Shown here: positions 7,455 through 15,672 of the stretch, one piece after another | How positions within the stretch are numbered: position 1 is the first letter of the stretch | Layout: each line of letters starts with the position of its first letter | Source: Arthrobacter sp. Soil764 | Lineage (GTDB): Bacteria > Actinomycetota > Actinomycetes > Actinomycetales > Micrococcaceae | Direction: 5' to 3' | Length of the DNA: 64,000 bases | NCBI RefSeq assembly: GCF_001428075.1 | Contig: NZ_LMSI01000023.1 | Coordinates: forward strand, 1-64,000 | The notes under the pieces: generated by a model | The model's database searches: none | Told to the model about the DNA's origin: nothing | Seen by the model: the letters and a program-made list of their open reading frames with translations, nothing else | Position numbers and translations under genes: made by a program

Positions 7455-8716
7455 AGATCGCCATGATTTCCGAACACGCCAGTCCGCTGGCGGCATTGGG
7501 CGGGGTGGATGCCGGCGGACAGAACGTTCACGTTGCCGCGCTGTCCGAGGCCCTTGCCAAGCGCGGCCACCATGTCACCGTCTATACCCGCAGGGACGCA
7601 ACGGAGCTCCCCGCACGGGTCCGGGTGGGGCGCCGCCTTGAAGTGGTCCACGTGGACGCCGGGCCCGCTCGGCACGTGCCCAAGGATGAGCTGCTGCCCT
7701 ACATGGGCGAACTCGCGGATGGCGTGGCCAGGGACTGGGGGCACCGGCCGCCGGACGTGGTGCACGGCCACTTCTGGATGTCCGGCCTTGCCGCCCTGGA
7801 CGCCGCCAGGCGGCCCGACACCGGGTACCGCGTGCCCATGCTCCAAACGTTCCACGCGCTGGGCACCGTCAAGCGGCGGCACCAGGGCGCCGAAGATACC
7901 AGCCCCGAGGCGCGCCGCTGGCTCGAACCCGGCGTGGGCCGTTCCGCGGACCGGATCATCGCCACCTGCTCCGACGAGGTCTTCGAGCTGAAAGCCATGG
8001 GCATCGCCACCGGCAAGATCTCCATCGCGCCCTGCGGCGTGGATCTGGGCTTCTTCTCGGCGGATGGCCCGGCGGCACCGCGGAAGCGCCGCTACCGCAT
8101 CCTGTCGGTGGGGCGCCTGGTGCCACGCAAAGGCGTGGACCTGGTGATCCGCGCGCTCCCGTACCTCAAGGCGGCAGGATTCGACGACGTCGAACTCCTG
8201 ATCGTGGGCGGCGGCGGAGACACCAACGTGATGCACGCCGACCCCGAAATCCGCCGCCTGCTGGACCTCGCCGCCCAGCTCGGCGTGTCTGAACAGGTGA
8301 CCTTGCAGGGGCAGGTATCCCGTTCGGAGATGCCCGGCATCTTCCGCAGCGCCGACGCCGTGGTGTGCGCACCCTGGTACGAGCCGTTCGGCATCGTTCC
8401 GCTGGAGGCCATGGCCTGCGGCATCCCCGTGGTGGCAGCAGCGGTTGGCGGGCTCCGGGACACGGTGGTGGACCACACCACCGGCCTGCACGTCCCGCCG
8501 CGGGATCCGGAGGCCATCGCCTCGGCCCTGTCACTGCTGCTGGAAAACCCTGCCCTTCGAACAAAACTCGGCCACGCAGGAGAACGCCGCGCCCGCACCC
8601 GGTACTCCTGGGACCGGGTGGCAGCGGAAACCGAAAAGGCCTACCAGCTGGCCATCGCCGGCGCCCAGGCCGGCGCTTCGGCCGGCAATGTACCCATGGA
8701 AGGAGCCGCTCTGTGA
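7451..8716 (+). CDS. Glycosyltransferase family 4
   Basis: 421 residues from the ATG overlapping the previous stop. GT4 marks are strong: GGVDAGGQNVHVAALSEALA at the N-terminus (the glycine-rich loop of MshA/sucrose-synthase type enzymes), HGHFWMSGLAA, ILSVGRLVPRKGVD, and YEPFGIVPLEAMACG with the E-x7-E motif. These enzymes use nucleotide sugars (UDP-, GDP- or ADP-linked) with retention. Within the operon it is expected to extend the same glycan as the GT9 enzyme. MshA (mycothiol) is a less likely alternative because the gene is inside a heptose operon. The TGA overlaps the next GTG start. Confidence 0.88.
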   Translation: MKIAMISEHASPLAALGGVDAGGQNVHVAALSEALAKRGHHVTVYTRRDATELPARVRVGRRLEVVHVDAGPARHVPKDELLPYMGELADGVARDWGHRPPDVVHGHFWMSGLAALDAARRPDTGYRVPMLQTFHALGTVKRRHQGAEDTSPEARRWLEPGVGRSADRIIATCSDEVFELKAMGIATGKISIAPCGVDLGFFSADGPAAPRKRRYRILSVGRLVPRKGVDLVIRALPYLKAAGFDDVELLIVGGGGDTNVMHADPEIRRLLDLAAQLGVSEQVTLQGQVSRSEMPGIFRSADAVVCAPWYEPFGIVPLEAMACGIPVVAAAVGGLRDTVVDHTTGLHVPPRDPEAIASALSLLLENPALRTKLGHAGERRARTRYSWDRVAAETEKAYQLAIAGAQAGASAGNVPMEGAAL

Positions 8717-9453
8717 CCGCCGAATCATCCCTGCGTGAATCGTCCGTGCGCGAGGCATCCCTGCGGCAGGCAGACCTCCGCACCCTGACTGCGGCCCCGT
8801 CGCTGCCTGCGGTGCTCCCCGGCGCCACCTTCGTGGATGCCGCCAGCGCCGATGCCGTGCGCACCCACCTGGACAACGTGGTTCCTGCCCTGGAGTCGCT
8901 CCGCAGCCAGTCCGGCAGGCTCGCCGCCTGGGGCGTGGAGCTGGCGGTGCGCCTGCTGCGCGGGCAGCGGCTGCTGGCCGCCGGTAACGGCGGCTCAGCC
9001 GCGGAGGCGCAACACCTCACCGCCGAACTGGTGGGCCGGTTCGACAGCGAGCGGGTCCCGTTCTCCGCCATCTCCCTGCATGCCGAGTCGTCGGCCGTGA
9101 CCGCGATCGCCAATGACTACGGCTACGACGAGGTCTTCGCCCGGCAGGTCCGGGCCCATGCCCGTTCCGGCGACGTGCTGATGCTGCTGTCCACCAGCGG
9201 CAAGAGCCCCAACCTGCTGCGCGCCGCGGAAACGGCGTCCCGGCTCAACGTGACCACCTGGGCGCTCACCGGTTGCGGACCCAACCCGCTGGCGGACGCC
9301 TGCGATGAGGCCGTCATGATCGACGCCCTCAACGCCAACGCCCAGGAGGGGCACCTGATCGCCCTGCATGCCATCTGCCGCGCCTTCGACCTTGAAGTTG
9401 CCCGCCACACTCCAGCCGTTGTCCCCGGCTTCCCGAGAGGGGGCCGGCCATGA
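8713..9453 (+). CDS. gmhA: SIS-domain sedoheptulose 7-phosphate isomerase (GmhA-like)
   Basis: 246 residues from a GTG that overlaps the upstream TGA, with AAGGAG 8 bases before it. The SIS core has AAGNGGSAAEAQHLTAELVG and LLSTSGKSPNL, the phosphosugar-binding loops of GmhA, plus HLIALHAIC near the end. GmhA converts sedoheptulose 7-phosphate to D-glycero-D-manno-heptose 7-phosphate, the first step of ADP-heptose synthesis. An N-terminal extension of about 45 residues is not in the standard enzyme (about 190 residues). The identity is well supported by the two HldE genes and a GmhB in the same operon. The stop overlaps the next ATG. Confidence 0.88.
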   Translation: MTAESSLRESSVREASLRQADLRTLTAAPSLPAVLPGATFVDAASADAVRTHLDNVVPALESLRSQSGRLAAWGVELAVRLLRGQRLLAAGNGGSAAEAQHLTAELVGRFDSERVPFSAISLHAESSAVTAIANDYGYDEVFARQVRAHARSGDVLMLLSTSGKSPNLLRAAETASRLNVTTWALTGCGPNPLADACDEAVMIDALNANAQEGHLIALHAICRAFDLEVARHTPAVVPGFPRGGRP

Positions 9454-10835
9454 GGATCGTGGTTGTGGGCGACGTGATGCTCGACGTCGACCTTTCCGGT
9501 GAAGCCACCCGGCTGAGCCCGGACGCCCCTGTACCCGTCGTGGACGTTTCGGGCGTGCGCCGCCGCGCCGGCGGTGCGGGCCTGGTGGCGCGCATGCTGG
9601 CCCAGGACGGCTGGCCCGTCACGCTGGTGACAGTCCTGGGCAATGACGACGCCGGCAGCCAGTTGCGTGCGCACCTCGCCGGGGTGCGGCTCGTCGCAGG
9701 GACCAGCGGCTATCCCTCGCCGGTCAAGACCAGGGTCCGGGCGGGTTCGCATCCGGTGGTCCGCTTTGACCAGGGCTGTGAAAAGACGCCCGTTCCGGAT
9801 GTCAGCCCCGCCATGCTCCGCGCCGTGGAACACGCCGGCGTGGTCATCGTTGCAGACTACGGAAGGGGGCTGGCTGCCAACCCGCAGCTGCGGGACGTGC
9901 TGGCCCGGCTCGCCGATGACGTGCCGATTATCTGGGACCCGCACCCCTCCGGGCCGGAACCCGTGCCCGGGGTGGCCGTGGTGACTCCGAACATTTCCGA
10001 AGCCACCAAGGCCGTCCAGGCCGGTCCCGGAAGCGCGGCAGGCTCGGCAGACGCCGTGGCGGAAATCCTGCTCAAGCGGTGGCGCAGCCAGGCCGTGCTG
10101 GTGACCAAGGGCGAGGAAGGGGCGGTCCTGTTGCGGCAGGGGGATGCTGCTGCCCGTGCCGTTCCTGCGCCCCGCGTGGAGGCGGGTGATCCGTGCGGGG
10201 CAGGCGACCGCCTGGCAGCCAGCCTGGCCGTGCACCTCCTCGCCGGCCGGGACCTGCCCGACGCGGCGGCCCTGGCAGTGCATGACGCCGCGGATTTCCT
10301 GGCGGCCGGGGGAGTTTCGGCCCTGCCGGACACTGCAGATGCTGCCGCCGGGCATTCGGCGCCGGCCGCCGGCCGGCGGACCACGGAACCGCTGCTGCTG
10401 GCCCGCTCGGTGCGCGAAAGCGGCGGAAAGGTTGTTGCCACCGGCGGCTGCTTCGACCTGATCCACGCCGGCCACATTCGGTCCCTCACGGCAGCCCGCG
10501 AGCTGGGGGACTGCCTGATCGTGTGCCTCAACTCCGACGACTCGGTACGGCGGCTCAAGGGGCCGGAGCGTCCCATCATCGGCCAGCACGACCGGGCGGA
10601 ACTGCTCCTGGCGATGGAATGCGTGGACGCGGTGATGGTCTTCGACGAGGACACGCCCGAGGCCGCTCTGGACCGGCTCCGTCCCGACATCTGGGTCAAG
10701 GGCGGCGACTACAAGGGAGCCCGGCTCCCGGAGGCGGACCTGGTGGAAAGCTGGGGCGGCCGCTGCCTCACCGTCCCCTTCCATCCCGCCCGCTCCACCA
10801 CCGGCCTGGCGGACGCCCTCGCCAAGGTCAGCTGA
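9450..10835 (+). CDS. HldE-like bifunctional heptose kinase/nucleotidyltransferase, copy 1 (divergent)
   Basis: 461 residues. Residues 1-300 are a PfkB-type kinase (GDVMLDVDLSGE; catalytic GAGD with Asp253). Residues about 325-461 are a cytidylyltransferase-like domain with GGCFDLIHAGH (HxGH at 339-342), LNSDDSVRRLKG and VKGGDY, as in E. coli HldE. The kinase half lacks the usual GGAANTA sugar-binding Asn; it reads GGAGLVA instead. HldE phosphorylates heptose 7-phosphate at C1 and later adds AMP to heptose 1-phosphate. A second, more canonical HldE lies 2.3 kb downstream, so this copy may have changed substrate or kept only its nucleotidyltransferase activity (inference). It is coupled to gmhA by a 4-base overlap. 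Confidence 0.85.
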   Translation: MRIVVVGDVMLDVDLSGEATRLSPDAPVPVVDVSGVRRRAGGAGLVARMLAQDGWPVTLVTVLGNDDAGSQLRAHLAGVRLVAGTSGYPSPVKTRVRAGSHPVVRFDQGCEKTPVPDVSPAMLRAVEHAGVVIVADYGRGLAANPQLRDVLARLADDVPIIWDPHPSGPEPVPGVAVVTPNISEATKAVQAGPGSAAGSADAVAEILLKRWRSQAVLVTKGEEGAVLLRQGDAAARAVPAPRVEAGDPCGAGDRLAASLAVHLLAGRDLPDAAALAVHDAADFLAAGGVSALPDTADAAAGHSAPAAGRRTTEPLLLARSVRESGGKVVATGGCFDLIHAGHIRSLTAARELGDCLIVCLNSDDSVRRLKGPERPIIGQHDRAELLLAMECVDAVMVFDEDTPEAALDRLRPDIWVKGGDYKGARLPEADLVESWGGRCLTVPFHPARSTTGLADALAKVS

Positions 10836-10893
10836 ACCGCCCAGCCCGTTCATTTTTGCCCCTTGACTTGTTTTCCCTCTTGAAAGGAACACC

Positions 10894-11610
10894 ATGACCG
10901 CAGAAGCAACTGCAAACGCATCCACCACCCCCGGCCGCGTCCTGGTTACCGGAGGTGCCTCCGGACTGGGAGCCGCCGTCGTCGACGCCGTCCTCCGCTC
11001 AGGCGGCACCCCGGTGGTCCTGGACCGTGACATCAGCAGCGTCTCGGGCGTGAAGGCGTTCGAGGTGGACGTTGCCGACCGGGCAGCCGTGGAGAAGGCC
11101 GTCCGCGAAGCCGCCGAGACCCTTGGCGGCCTGGACGCGGTGGTCACGGCCGCCGGCATCGACCGCTGCGGCAAGCTCGCCGACGTGGAGGCGACCGAGT
11201 GGGAAAAGGTCATCGGCGTCAACCTCATGGGCACCGTCTCGGTAGTGCGCGCCGCCCTGCCCTACCTCAAGGAAACCCACGGCCGCGTGGTAACCGTGGC
11301 GTCCACCCTGGGAAAGCGCGCCGTGGCTGATGCCACCGCCTACTGCGCCTCCAAGTTCGGCGTGGTGGGGTTCAGCCACGCACTGGCCGCGGAAACCGGT
11401 GGCGAAATCGGCGTCACCACCATGATTCCCGGCGGCATGAAGACCCGGTTCTTCGATGACCGCACCGAACAGTACAAGCCGCAGGACGATTCCCGGCTCA
11501 ATGACCCCGCCAACACCGCGCAGGCCATCCTCTTCGCCCTTAACCAGCCCACCGGCTGCGAGGTCCGCGAAATGCTGATTTGCCACGAGGAAGAGGGCTC
11601 CTGGCCCTAA
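10894..11610 (+). CDS. Short-chain dehydrogenase/reductase (classical SDR)
   Basis: 238 residues with GAAAGGA upstream of the ATG. The NAD(P) motif TGGASGLG (residues 19-26), the structural VTAAG (in place of the more usual NNAG), and the catalytic Tyr-x-x-x-Lys (YCASK) are present; the Ser is in VASTLGKR. The classical length rules out HldD, which is an extended SDR. It sits 58 bases after the first HldE and 88 before an aldehyde dehydrogenase, inside a heptose operon. It may reduce or oxidise a heptose-derived alcohol or keto group, but the substrate is not visible from sequence. Confidence 0.85.
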   Translation: MTAEATANASTTPGRVLVTGGASGLGAAVVDAVLRSGGTPVVLDRDISSVSGVKAFEVDVADRAAVEKAVREAAETLGGLDAVVTAAGIDRCGKLADVEATEWEKVIGVNLMGTVSVVRAALPYLKETHGRVVTVASTLGKRAVADATAYCASKFGVVGFSHALAAETGGEIGVTTMIPGGMKTRFFDDRTEQYKPQDDSRLNDPANTAQAILFALNQPTGCEVREMLICHEEEGSWP

Positions 11611-11698
11611 GCCGCCACCGGCCACTGCACTCTTGACGGCCGCAGCCGAACCAGCGACATAACGACATATCCAGCACCTGAAAGGCGGGAGGAACACC

Positions 11699-13150
11699 AT
11701 GCCCACCACAGCCACTGAAACAACCGCAGGCACCCGGACAGCAGAGGGCTCCGGCATCACCATCCAGGATCCGCGCACCGGTGAAGTGCTTTGGACGGTG
11801 CCCGAAGCGGGGCCGGAGGCAGTCAGCCATGCCGTCAGCGTGGCGCGCGGTGAGGCAGCGGGCTGGGCGGCAACCGCACCTGCCGAACGGGGCGCAGCCC
11901 TCAAGGCGGCCGCCAAAGCCCTGGCGGCAGCGGCCCGGGAGCTCGCGGGGCTGAATGCCAGCGAAACCGGCCGTCCGGAGGAAGAAGCGCTGGCAGGTAT
12001 TGCCGCCGGCGTTTCCACCCTGGAACAGTACGCGGAACTGGGCCCGGTCCACCGCGGCCGCAGCCTCCGCGGCAACCGGCTGGCCTCGGATTACACGCTG
12101 GCCGAACCCCGGGGCGTCGCCGTCCTGCTGACTCCGTGGAACGATCCGGTGGCTGTGGCCTGCGGGCTGATCGGCGCCGCACTGGTCACGGGCAACGCGG
12201 TCATCCACAAACCCAGCGAGCGTTGCCCCCGGCTGGGGGAGGCGCTGGGCGAGGTCCTGGCACCGGCGTTTCCAGCCGGCGTCTTCCAGACCATCTCCGG
12301 CGGTGCCGACGTGGGTGCGGCGCTGTCACAGGCTGAGGTGGACGTGATCGCCCACGTGGGATCCAGCGCCTCGGGTGCACGGATCGCCCGGGCCGCTGCG
12401 CTCACGGGTGCGCACGTGCTCAGGGAAAACGGTGGCAACGATCCCCTGCTGGTGGACCGCGACGTAGACCCCAGGTGGGCCGCGCAGCAGGCTGCCATCG
12501 GGGCTTTCAGCAACAGCGGCCAGATCTGCACGTCCGTGGAACGGATCTACGTGCACAAGGACATCGCCGCCGAGTTCTCCAAAGCCCTGGAGGCGGAGGC
12601 TGCGCTCCGGAACAGCAGCGGAAGCGTGGCACCGCTGGTTGACCTGCGGATGCGCGACGCAGTCCATGCCCACGTCACCGAGGCCCTGGCGCAGGGGGCG
12701 CGGGCGGTTGAAGGCGGTGCGCTTCCCGACGGACCGGGGTCGTTCTACCCGGCCACCGTCCTGCTGGACTGCACCGAGACCATGCAGGTCATGACCGAGG
12801 AAACCTTCGGACCCGTGGCTCCGGTGCAGGTGGTGGACACCTTCGACGACGGCCTGCGCCTGGCGTGCAGCGGCCGGTACGGACTGGCTGCCACCGTCCT
12901 GAGCGGCAATATCGCGCACATTCAGCAGGCGGTGGCCGCACTCCCCGTGGGGACCGTAAAGGTGAATGCGGTGTTCGGCGGTGCCCCCGGCGGCGCAGCC
13001 CAGCCCCGCGGCGAGAGCGGCGCGGGGTTCGGTTACGGGCCTGAACTCCTGGACGAGTTCAGCCAGGTCAAGGTGGTGCACGTTGAAGCTCCGCCGGCAC
13101 CGTCAGGCTCGGGAGCCGGTTCCGTCATCGAGGAACAGGACCTGCCATGA
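11699..13150 (+). CDS. Aldehyde dehydrogenase family protein
   Basis: 483 residues with GGGAGG before the ATG. The ALDH fold is clear: LLTPWNDPVAVACG (where most have PWNFP), the NAD-binding HVGSSASGARIARAAA, the general base Glu in LRENGGNDP, and the catalytic Cys in SNSGQICTSVER. EETFGPVAPV closes the substrate pocket. These enzymes oxidise aldehydes to acids with NAD(P)+. The TGA overlaps the start of the second HldE gene, so it is translated with the heptose genes. A likely role is to oxidise a sugar or glycolaldehyde-like intermediate. The unusual RENGGND in place of ELGGKN suggests a specialised substrate. Confidence 0.88.
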   Translation: MPTTATETTAGTRTAEGSGITIQDPRTGEVLWTVPEAGPEAVSHAVSVARGEAAGWAATAPAERGAALKAAAKALAAAARELAGLNASETGRPEEEALAGIAAGVSTLEQYAELGPVHRGRSLRGNRLASDYTLAEPRGVAVLLTPWNDPVAVACGLIGAALVTGNAVIHKPSERCPRLGEALGEVLAPAFPAGVFQTISGGADVGAALSQAEVDVIAHVGSSASGARIARAAALTGAHVLRENGGNDPLLVDRDVDPRWAAQQAAIGAFSNSGQICTSVERIYVHKDIAAEFSKALEAEAALRNSSGSVAPLVDLRMRDAVHAHVTEALAQGARAVEGGALPDGPGSFYPATVLLDCTETMQVMTEETFGPVAPVQVVDTFDDGLRLACSGRYGLAATVLSGNIAHIQQAVAALPVGTVKVNAVFGGAPGGAAQPRGESGAGFGYGPELLDEFSQVKVVHVEAPPAPSGSGAGSVIEEQDLP

Positions 13151-14679
13151 GCGAGTCCCCGGAATCCATCGACCTGTCCACCCAGCGGGCACTGTCCGAC
13201 TGGCTCCCCGGCCGGCTGGCCGCGGAACAGCCCTCCATCCTGGTCATCGGCGATGTGATGCTCGATGGCTGGTGGAGCGGCAGCATCGAGCGGCTCTGCC
13301 GGGAAGCCCCGGCGCCCGTGGTGGATATTCAGTCCCGCGAATCGGTTCCCGGCGGCGCAGCCAACACCGCCATGAACCTGGCCGCCCTGGGAGCGGAAGT
13401 GTCGGTGGCAGGGATCATCGGCTCCGACGACGCCGGCGAGGACCTCCGCGGGCAGCTTGCTGCAGCAGGCATCGACGTCCGGCACCTGCATACCCACCCG
13501 GACATGGTGACCACCACCAAGATCCGGATCAGCAGCGGCGGACAGGTGATGCTGCGCCTCGATGACGCGGCCAGGACCGTCCCGGCCGACGCGCTGGCCG
13601 CGCTCGCCGCCTCGGTGCGTGCCGCCGTCGAACGCCAGGACGCCGTGCTGGTATGTGACTACGGAACCGGCGTCGTGGCGGACCCCGTCCGCACGGCACT
13701 TGCCGGTGTCCTGGGTGCTGACACGGTGGGCGCCGACCGTCCGCTGGTGGTGGTTGACGCCCATGATCCGCGTCCCTGGGCCGCAGTGCGGCCGGACCTG
13801 GTGACCCCCAACGCGCAGGAAACCGCCCGGCTGCTGGACAAGAAACTGCCGGAGGGCCAGGAACGGGTGGAAGCCGTGGCCGCGGAGTCTGCGGCACTGT
13901 TGCAGGAAACCGGTGCGCGGGCCGTGGTGGTCACCCTGGACCGGGACGGAACCGTGCTGTTGATGCCCGACGGCGTGCGGCACCGGACGTGGGCCCGGCC
14001 GGCCGCTGAGAAGCAGGCGTCCGGGGCAGGGGACACCTTCGTGGCCGCCCTCACCCTGGCCCGTGCCGCCGGGCTGCCGCTGACCGCCAGCCTGGACCTG
14101 GCCCAGTCGGCCGCGGACGTGGTGGTCCACCAGCCCGGCACCTCCGTGTGCAGCACCGCCCAGCTCAGCCGTTACCTGGAGGCCTTCGCCGATACTGCCC
14201 TGACCGGGGACGAACTGGAGCGGCAGATCGAGGTGCACCGTGCGCAGGGGCAGCGGATCGTGCTGACCAACGGCTGCTTCGACGTGCTGCACAGCGGCCA
14301 CACCAGGTACCTCAACCAGGCCAAGCAGCTGGGCGACATCCTGGTGGTGGCGTTGAACAGCGATGATTCGGTGCGCAGGCTCAAGGGCCCGGGCAGGCCC
14401 ATCAACAACATGGCGGACCGCGCAGCGGTGGTGGCCGCGCTCAGTTGCGTGGACTACGTGACGGTGTTCGACACCCCCACCGCCACCCCGCTCATCCGGC
14501 GGCTCCGGCCCGAAGTCTATGCCAAGGGCGGGGACTACACGCCCGGGATGCTGGCGGAGTCCCCGGCAGTGGAAGAGTACGGCGGCCGGGTAGCCATCCT
14601 GGACTATGTGGCTGAACGGTCCACCACCGCGGTGGTGAAACGGATCCGCGACGGCGAAGGGGCAGTGCCCACCAACTAA
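13147..14679 (+). CDS. hldE: HldE bifunctional heptose 7-phosphate kinase/heptose 1-phosphate adenylyltransferase, copy 2
   Basis: 510 residues. The PfkB kinase half has GDVMLDGWWSG, the sugar-binding VPGGAANTAMNLAALG, KIRISSGGQVMLRLD and the catalytic SGAGDTF (Asp296). The C-terminal nucleotidyltransferase half has NGCFDVLHSGH (HxGH at 382-385), LNSDDSVRRLKGPGRPIN and AKGGDYTPGML, and ends with ERSTTAVVKRI. Both halves match E. coli HldE closely in motif order and spacing. It should make D-glycero-D-manno-heptose 1,7-bisphosphate and then the ADP-heptose. It overlaps the ALDH stop by 4 bases and is the last clearly coupled gene of the operon. Confidence 0.9.
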   Translation: MSESPESIDLSTQRALSDWLPGRLAAEQPSILVIGDVMLDGWWSGSIERLCREAPAPVVDIQSRESVPGGAANTAMNLAALGAEVSVAGIIGSDDAGEDLRGQLAAAGIDVRHLHTHPDMVTTTKIRISSGGQVMLRLDDAARTVPADALAALAASVRAAVERQDAVLVCDYGTGVVADPVRTALAGVLGADTVGADRPLVVVDAHDPRPWAAVRPDLVTPNAQETARLLDKKLPEGQERVEAVAAESAALLQETGARAVVVTLDRDGTVLLMPDGVRHRTWARPAAEKQASGAGDTFVAALTLARAAGLPLTASLDLAQSAADVVVHQPGTSVCSTAQLSRYLEAFADTALTGDELERQIEVHRAQGQRIVLTNGCFDVLHSGHTRYLNQAKQLGDILVVALNSDDSVRRLKGPGRPINNMADRAAVVAALSCVDYVTVFDTPTATPLIRRLRPEVYAKGGDYTPGMLAESPAVEEYGGRVAILDYVAERSTTAVVKRIRDGEGAVPTN

Positions 14680-14711
14680 GGTTGAAGCATGACTGAAGCG
14701 CGGCACGGGTA

Positions 14712-15629
14712 ATGGCAAAACGCGGAAAGTCAGGCGGCCGGAACAGCATCCGTGCGGTGGCCGGTGTGGTGGACGTTCCTGCGGGCTCCCGCCAAAGCGG
14801 TCCGGTGGAGGGCGTCTACTACATCGATACCGGTGACTGCGAACTGGTGGCGGACCAGGACAACTCCACCGGCTGGCTCCTGAAGATCAACGGGGTCATG
14901 AGCTCGCACATCGACCTCGCCGATCCGCTGTTCCTGGACTTCGAGTACATGCGGTGGATGGCCGCGCTCGTCGAGTCCCGCTGGCCGCCGTCGGACGCAT
15001 CGTCGGCGAAACTGCGCGGACTGCACTTGGGCGGCGGCGCCTGCTCCATGGCACGCTACTTCGCCGCGGCGTACCCGGACGCCCGCCAGGTGGTGGTCGA
15101 ACTGGACGGGAAGCTCGCCGAGTATGTCCGCAACTGGTTCGCCCTTCCCAAGGCGCCGCTGCTCCGGATCCGCGTGGGCGAGGCCCGGGCCGTGACGGAG
15201 ACCCTGACGGCCCACACCCGGGATTTCATCATCCGCGACGTCTTTGCCGGTGCCCACACCCCGCGCCCGCTGACCACCACGGAATTCAACCAGCACGTCA
15301 AGCGGGTCCTTGCCCCGGGCGGCCTGTACGTGGCCAATTCCGGGGACGCCCCCGACCTCCGGAATGCCCGCGAGGACGCGGCCACCATCGCGGCCGCCTT
15401 TAAGCACACGGTCATCATTGCCGACCCCGCCATGCTGAAGGGCCGGCGGTACGGAAACATGGTGATGGCGGGCAGCGACGAGCCGATCGTTGACGACCCC
15501 CAGCTCCGGCGCCGGCTGCTGGGCGGTGCCGTGCCGGCGCACCTCTGGGACGACGCCCAGGTCCGGGCCTTCGCCGCGGGGGCACCAGTCCGCCACGACC
15601 CGCCGCCACCCCCGTCGATTGCTGAGTAA
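14712..15629 (+). CDS. Spermidine synthase-like methyltransferase-fold protein
   Basis: 305 residues, 32 bases after hldE. The central Rossmann motif GLHLGGGACSMARYFAAAYP, followed by VVVELDGKLAEYVRNWF, is that of the spermine/spermidine-synthase superfamily (the acidic DG after the fourth strand), and DFIIRDVFAGAHTP resembles the active-site Asp region. Stand-alone actinobacterial members are usually of unknown substrate, and many are not true aminopropyltransferases. It may belong to the heptose operon by position only. The last codons, ending PSIAE, lie inside a 58-bp palindromic repeat that also supplies the stop codon. Confidence 0.75.
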   Translation: MAKRGKSGGRNSIRAVAGVVDVPAGSRQSGPVEGVYYIDTGDCELVADQDNSTGWLLKINGVMSSHIDLADPLFLDFEYMRWMAALVESRWPPSDASSAKLRGLHLGGGACSMARYFAAAYPDARQVVVELDGKLAEYVRNWFALPKAPLLRIRVGEARAVTETLTAHTRDFIIRDVFAGAHTPRPLTTTEFNQHVKRVLAPGGLYVANSGDAPDLRNAREDAATIAAAFKHTVIIADPAMLKGRRYGNMVMAGSDEPIVDDPQLRRRLLGGAVPAHLWDDAQVRAFAAGAPVRHDPPPPPSIAE

Positions 15630-15672
15630 CTGCCGTTTTGGGGCCCCTAAACGGCAGTTACTCAGCAGTCGA
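15615..15672. repeat. 58-bp palindromic repeat, copy 1
   Basis: The arms are 24 bp. The left begins TCGATTGCTGAGTAACTG and the right ends CAGTTACTCAGCAGTCGA, with a single mismatch. The 10-base centre is TGGGGCCCCT. The second copy at 26695-26752 has the same total length, the same TCG..TTGCT and AGCAGTCGATG ends and the same CGTTT/AAACG inner core, so this is a dispersed repeat family. It overlaps the 3' ends of two converging genes. Each arm provides the in-frame GAG TAA that ends one of them. As RNA it would form a strong hairpin and may also act as a bidirectional terminator. Confidence 0.9.

Noticed and set aside
9123..11234. A 703-codon minus-strand open frame in the heptose operon.
   Set aside because: It is antisense to GmhA, HldE and SDR genes and shows no protein motif.
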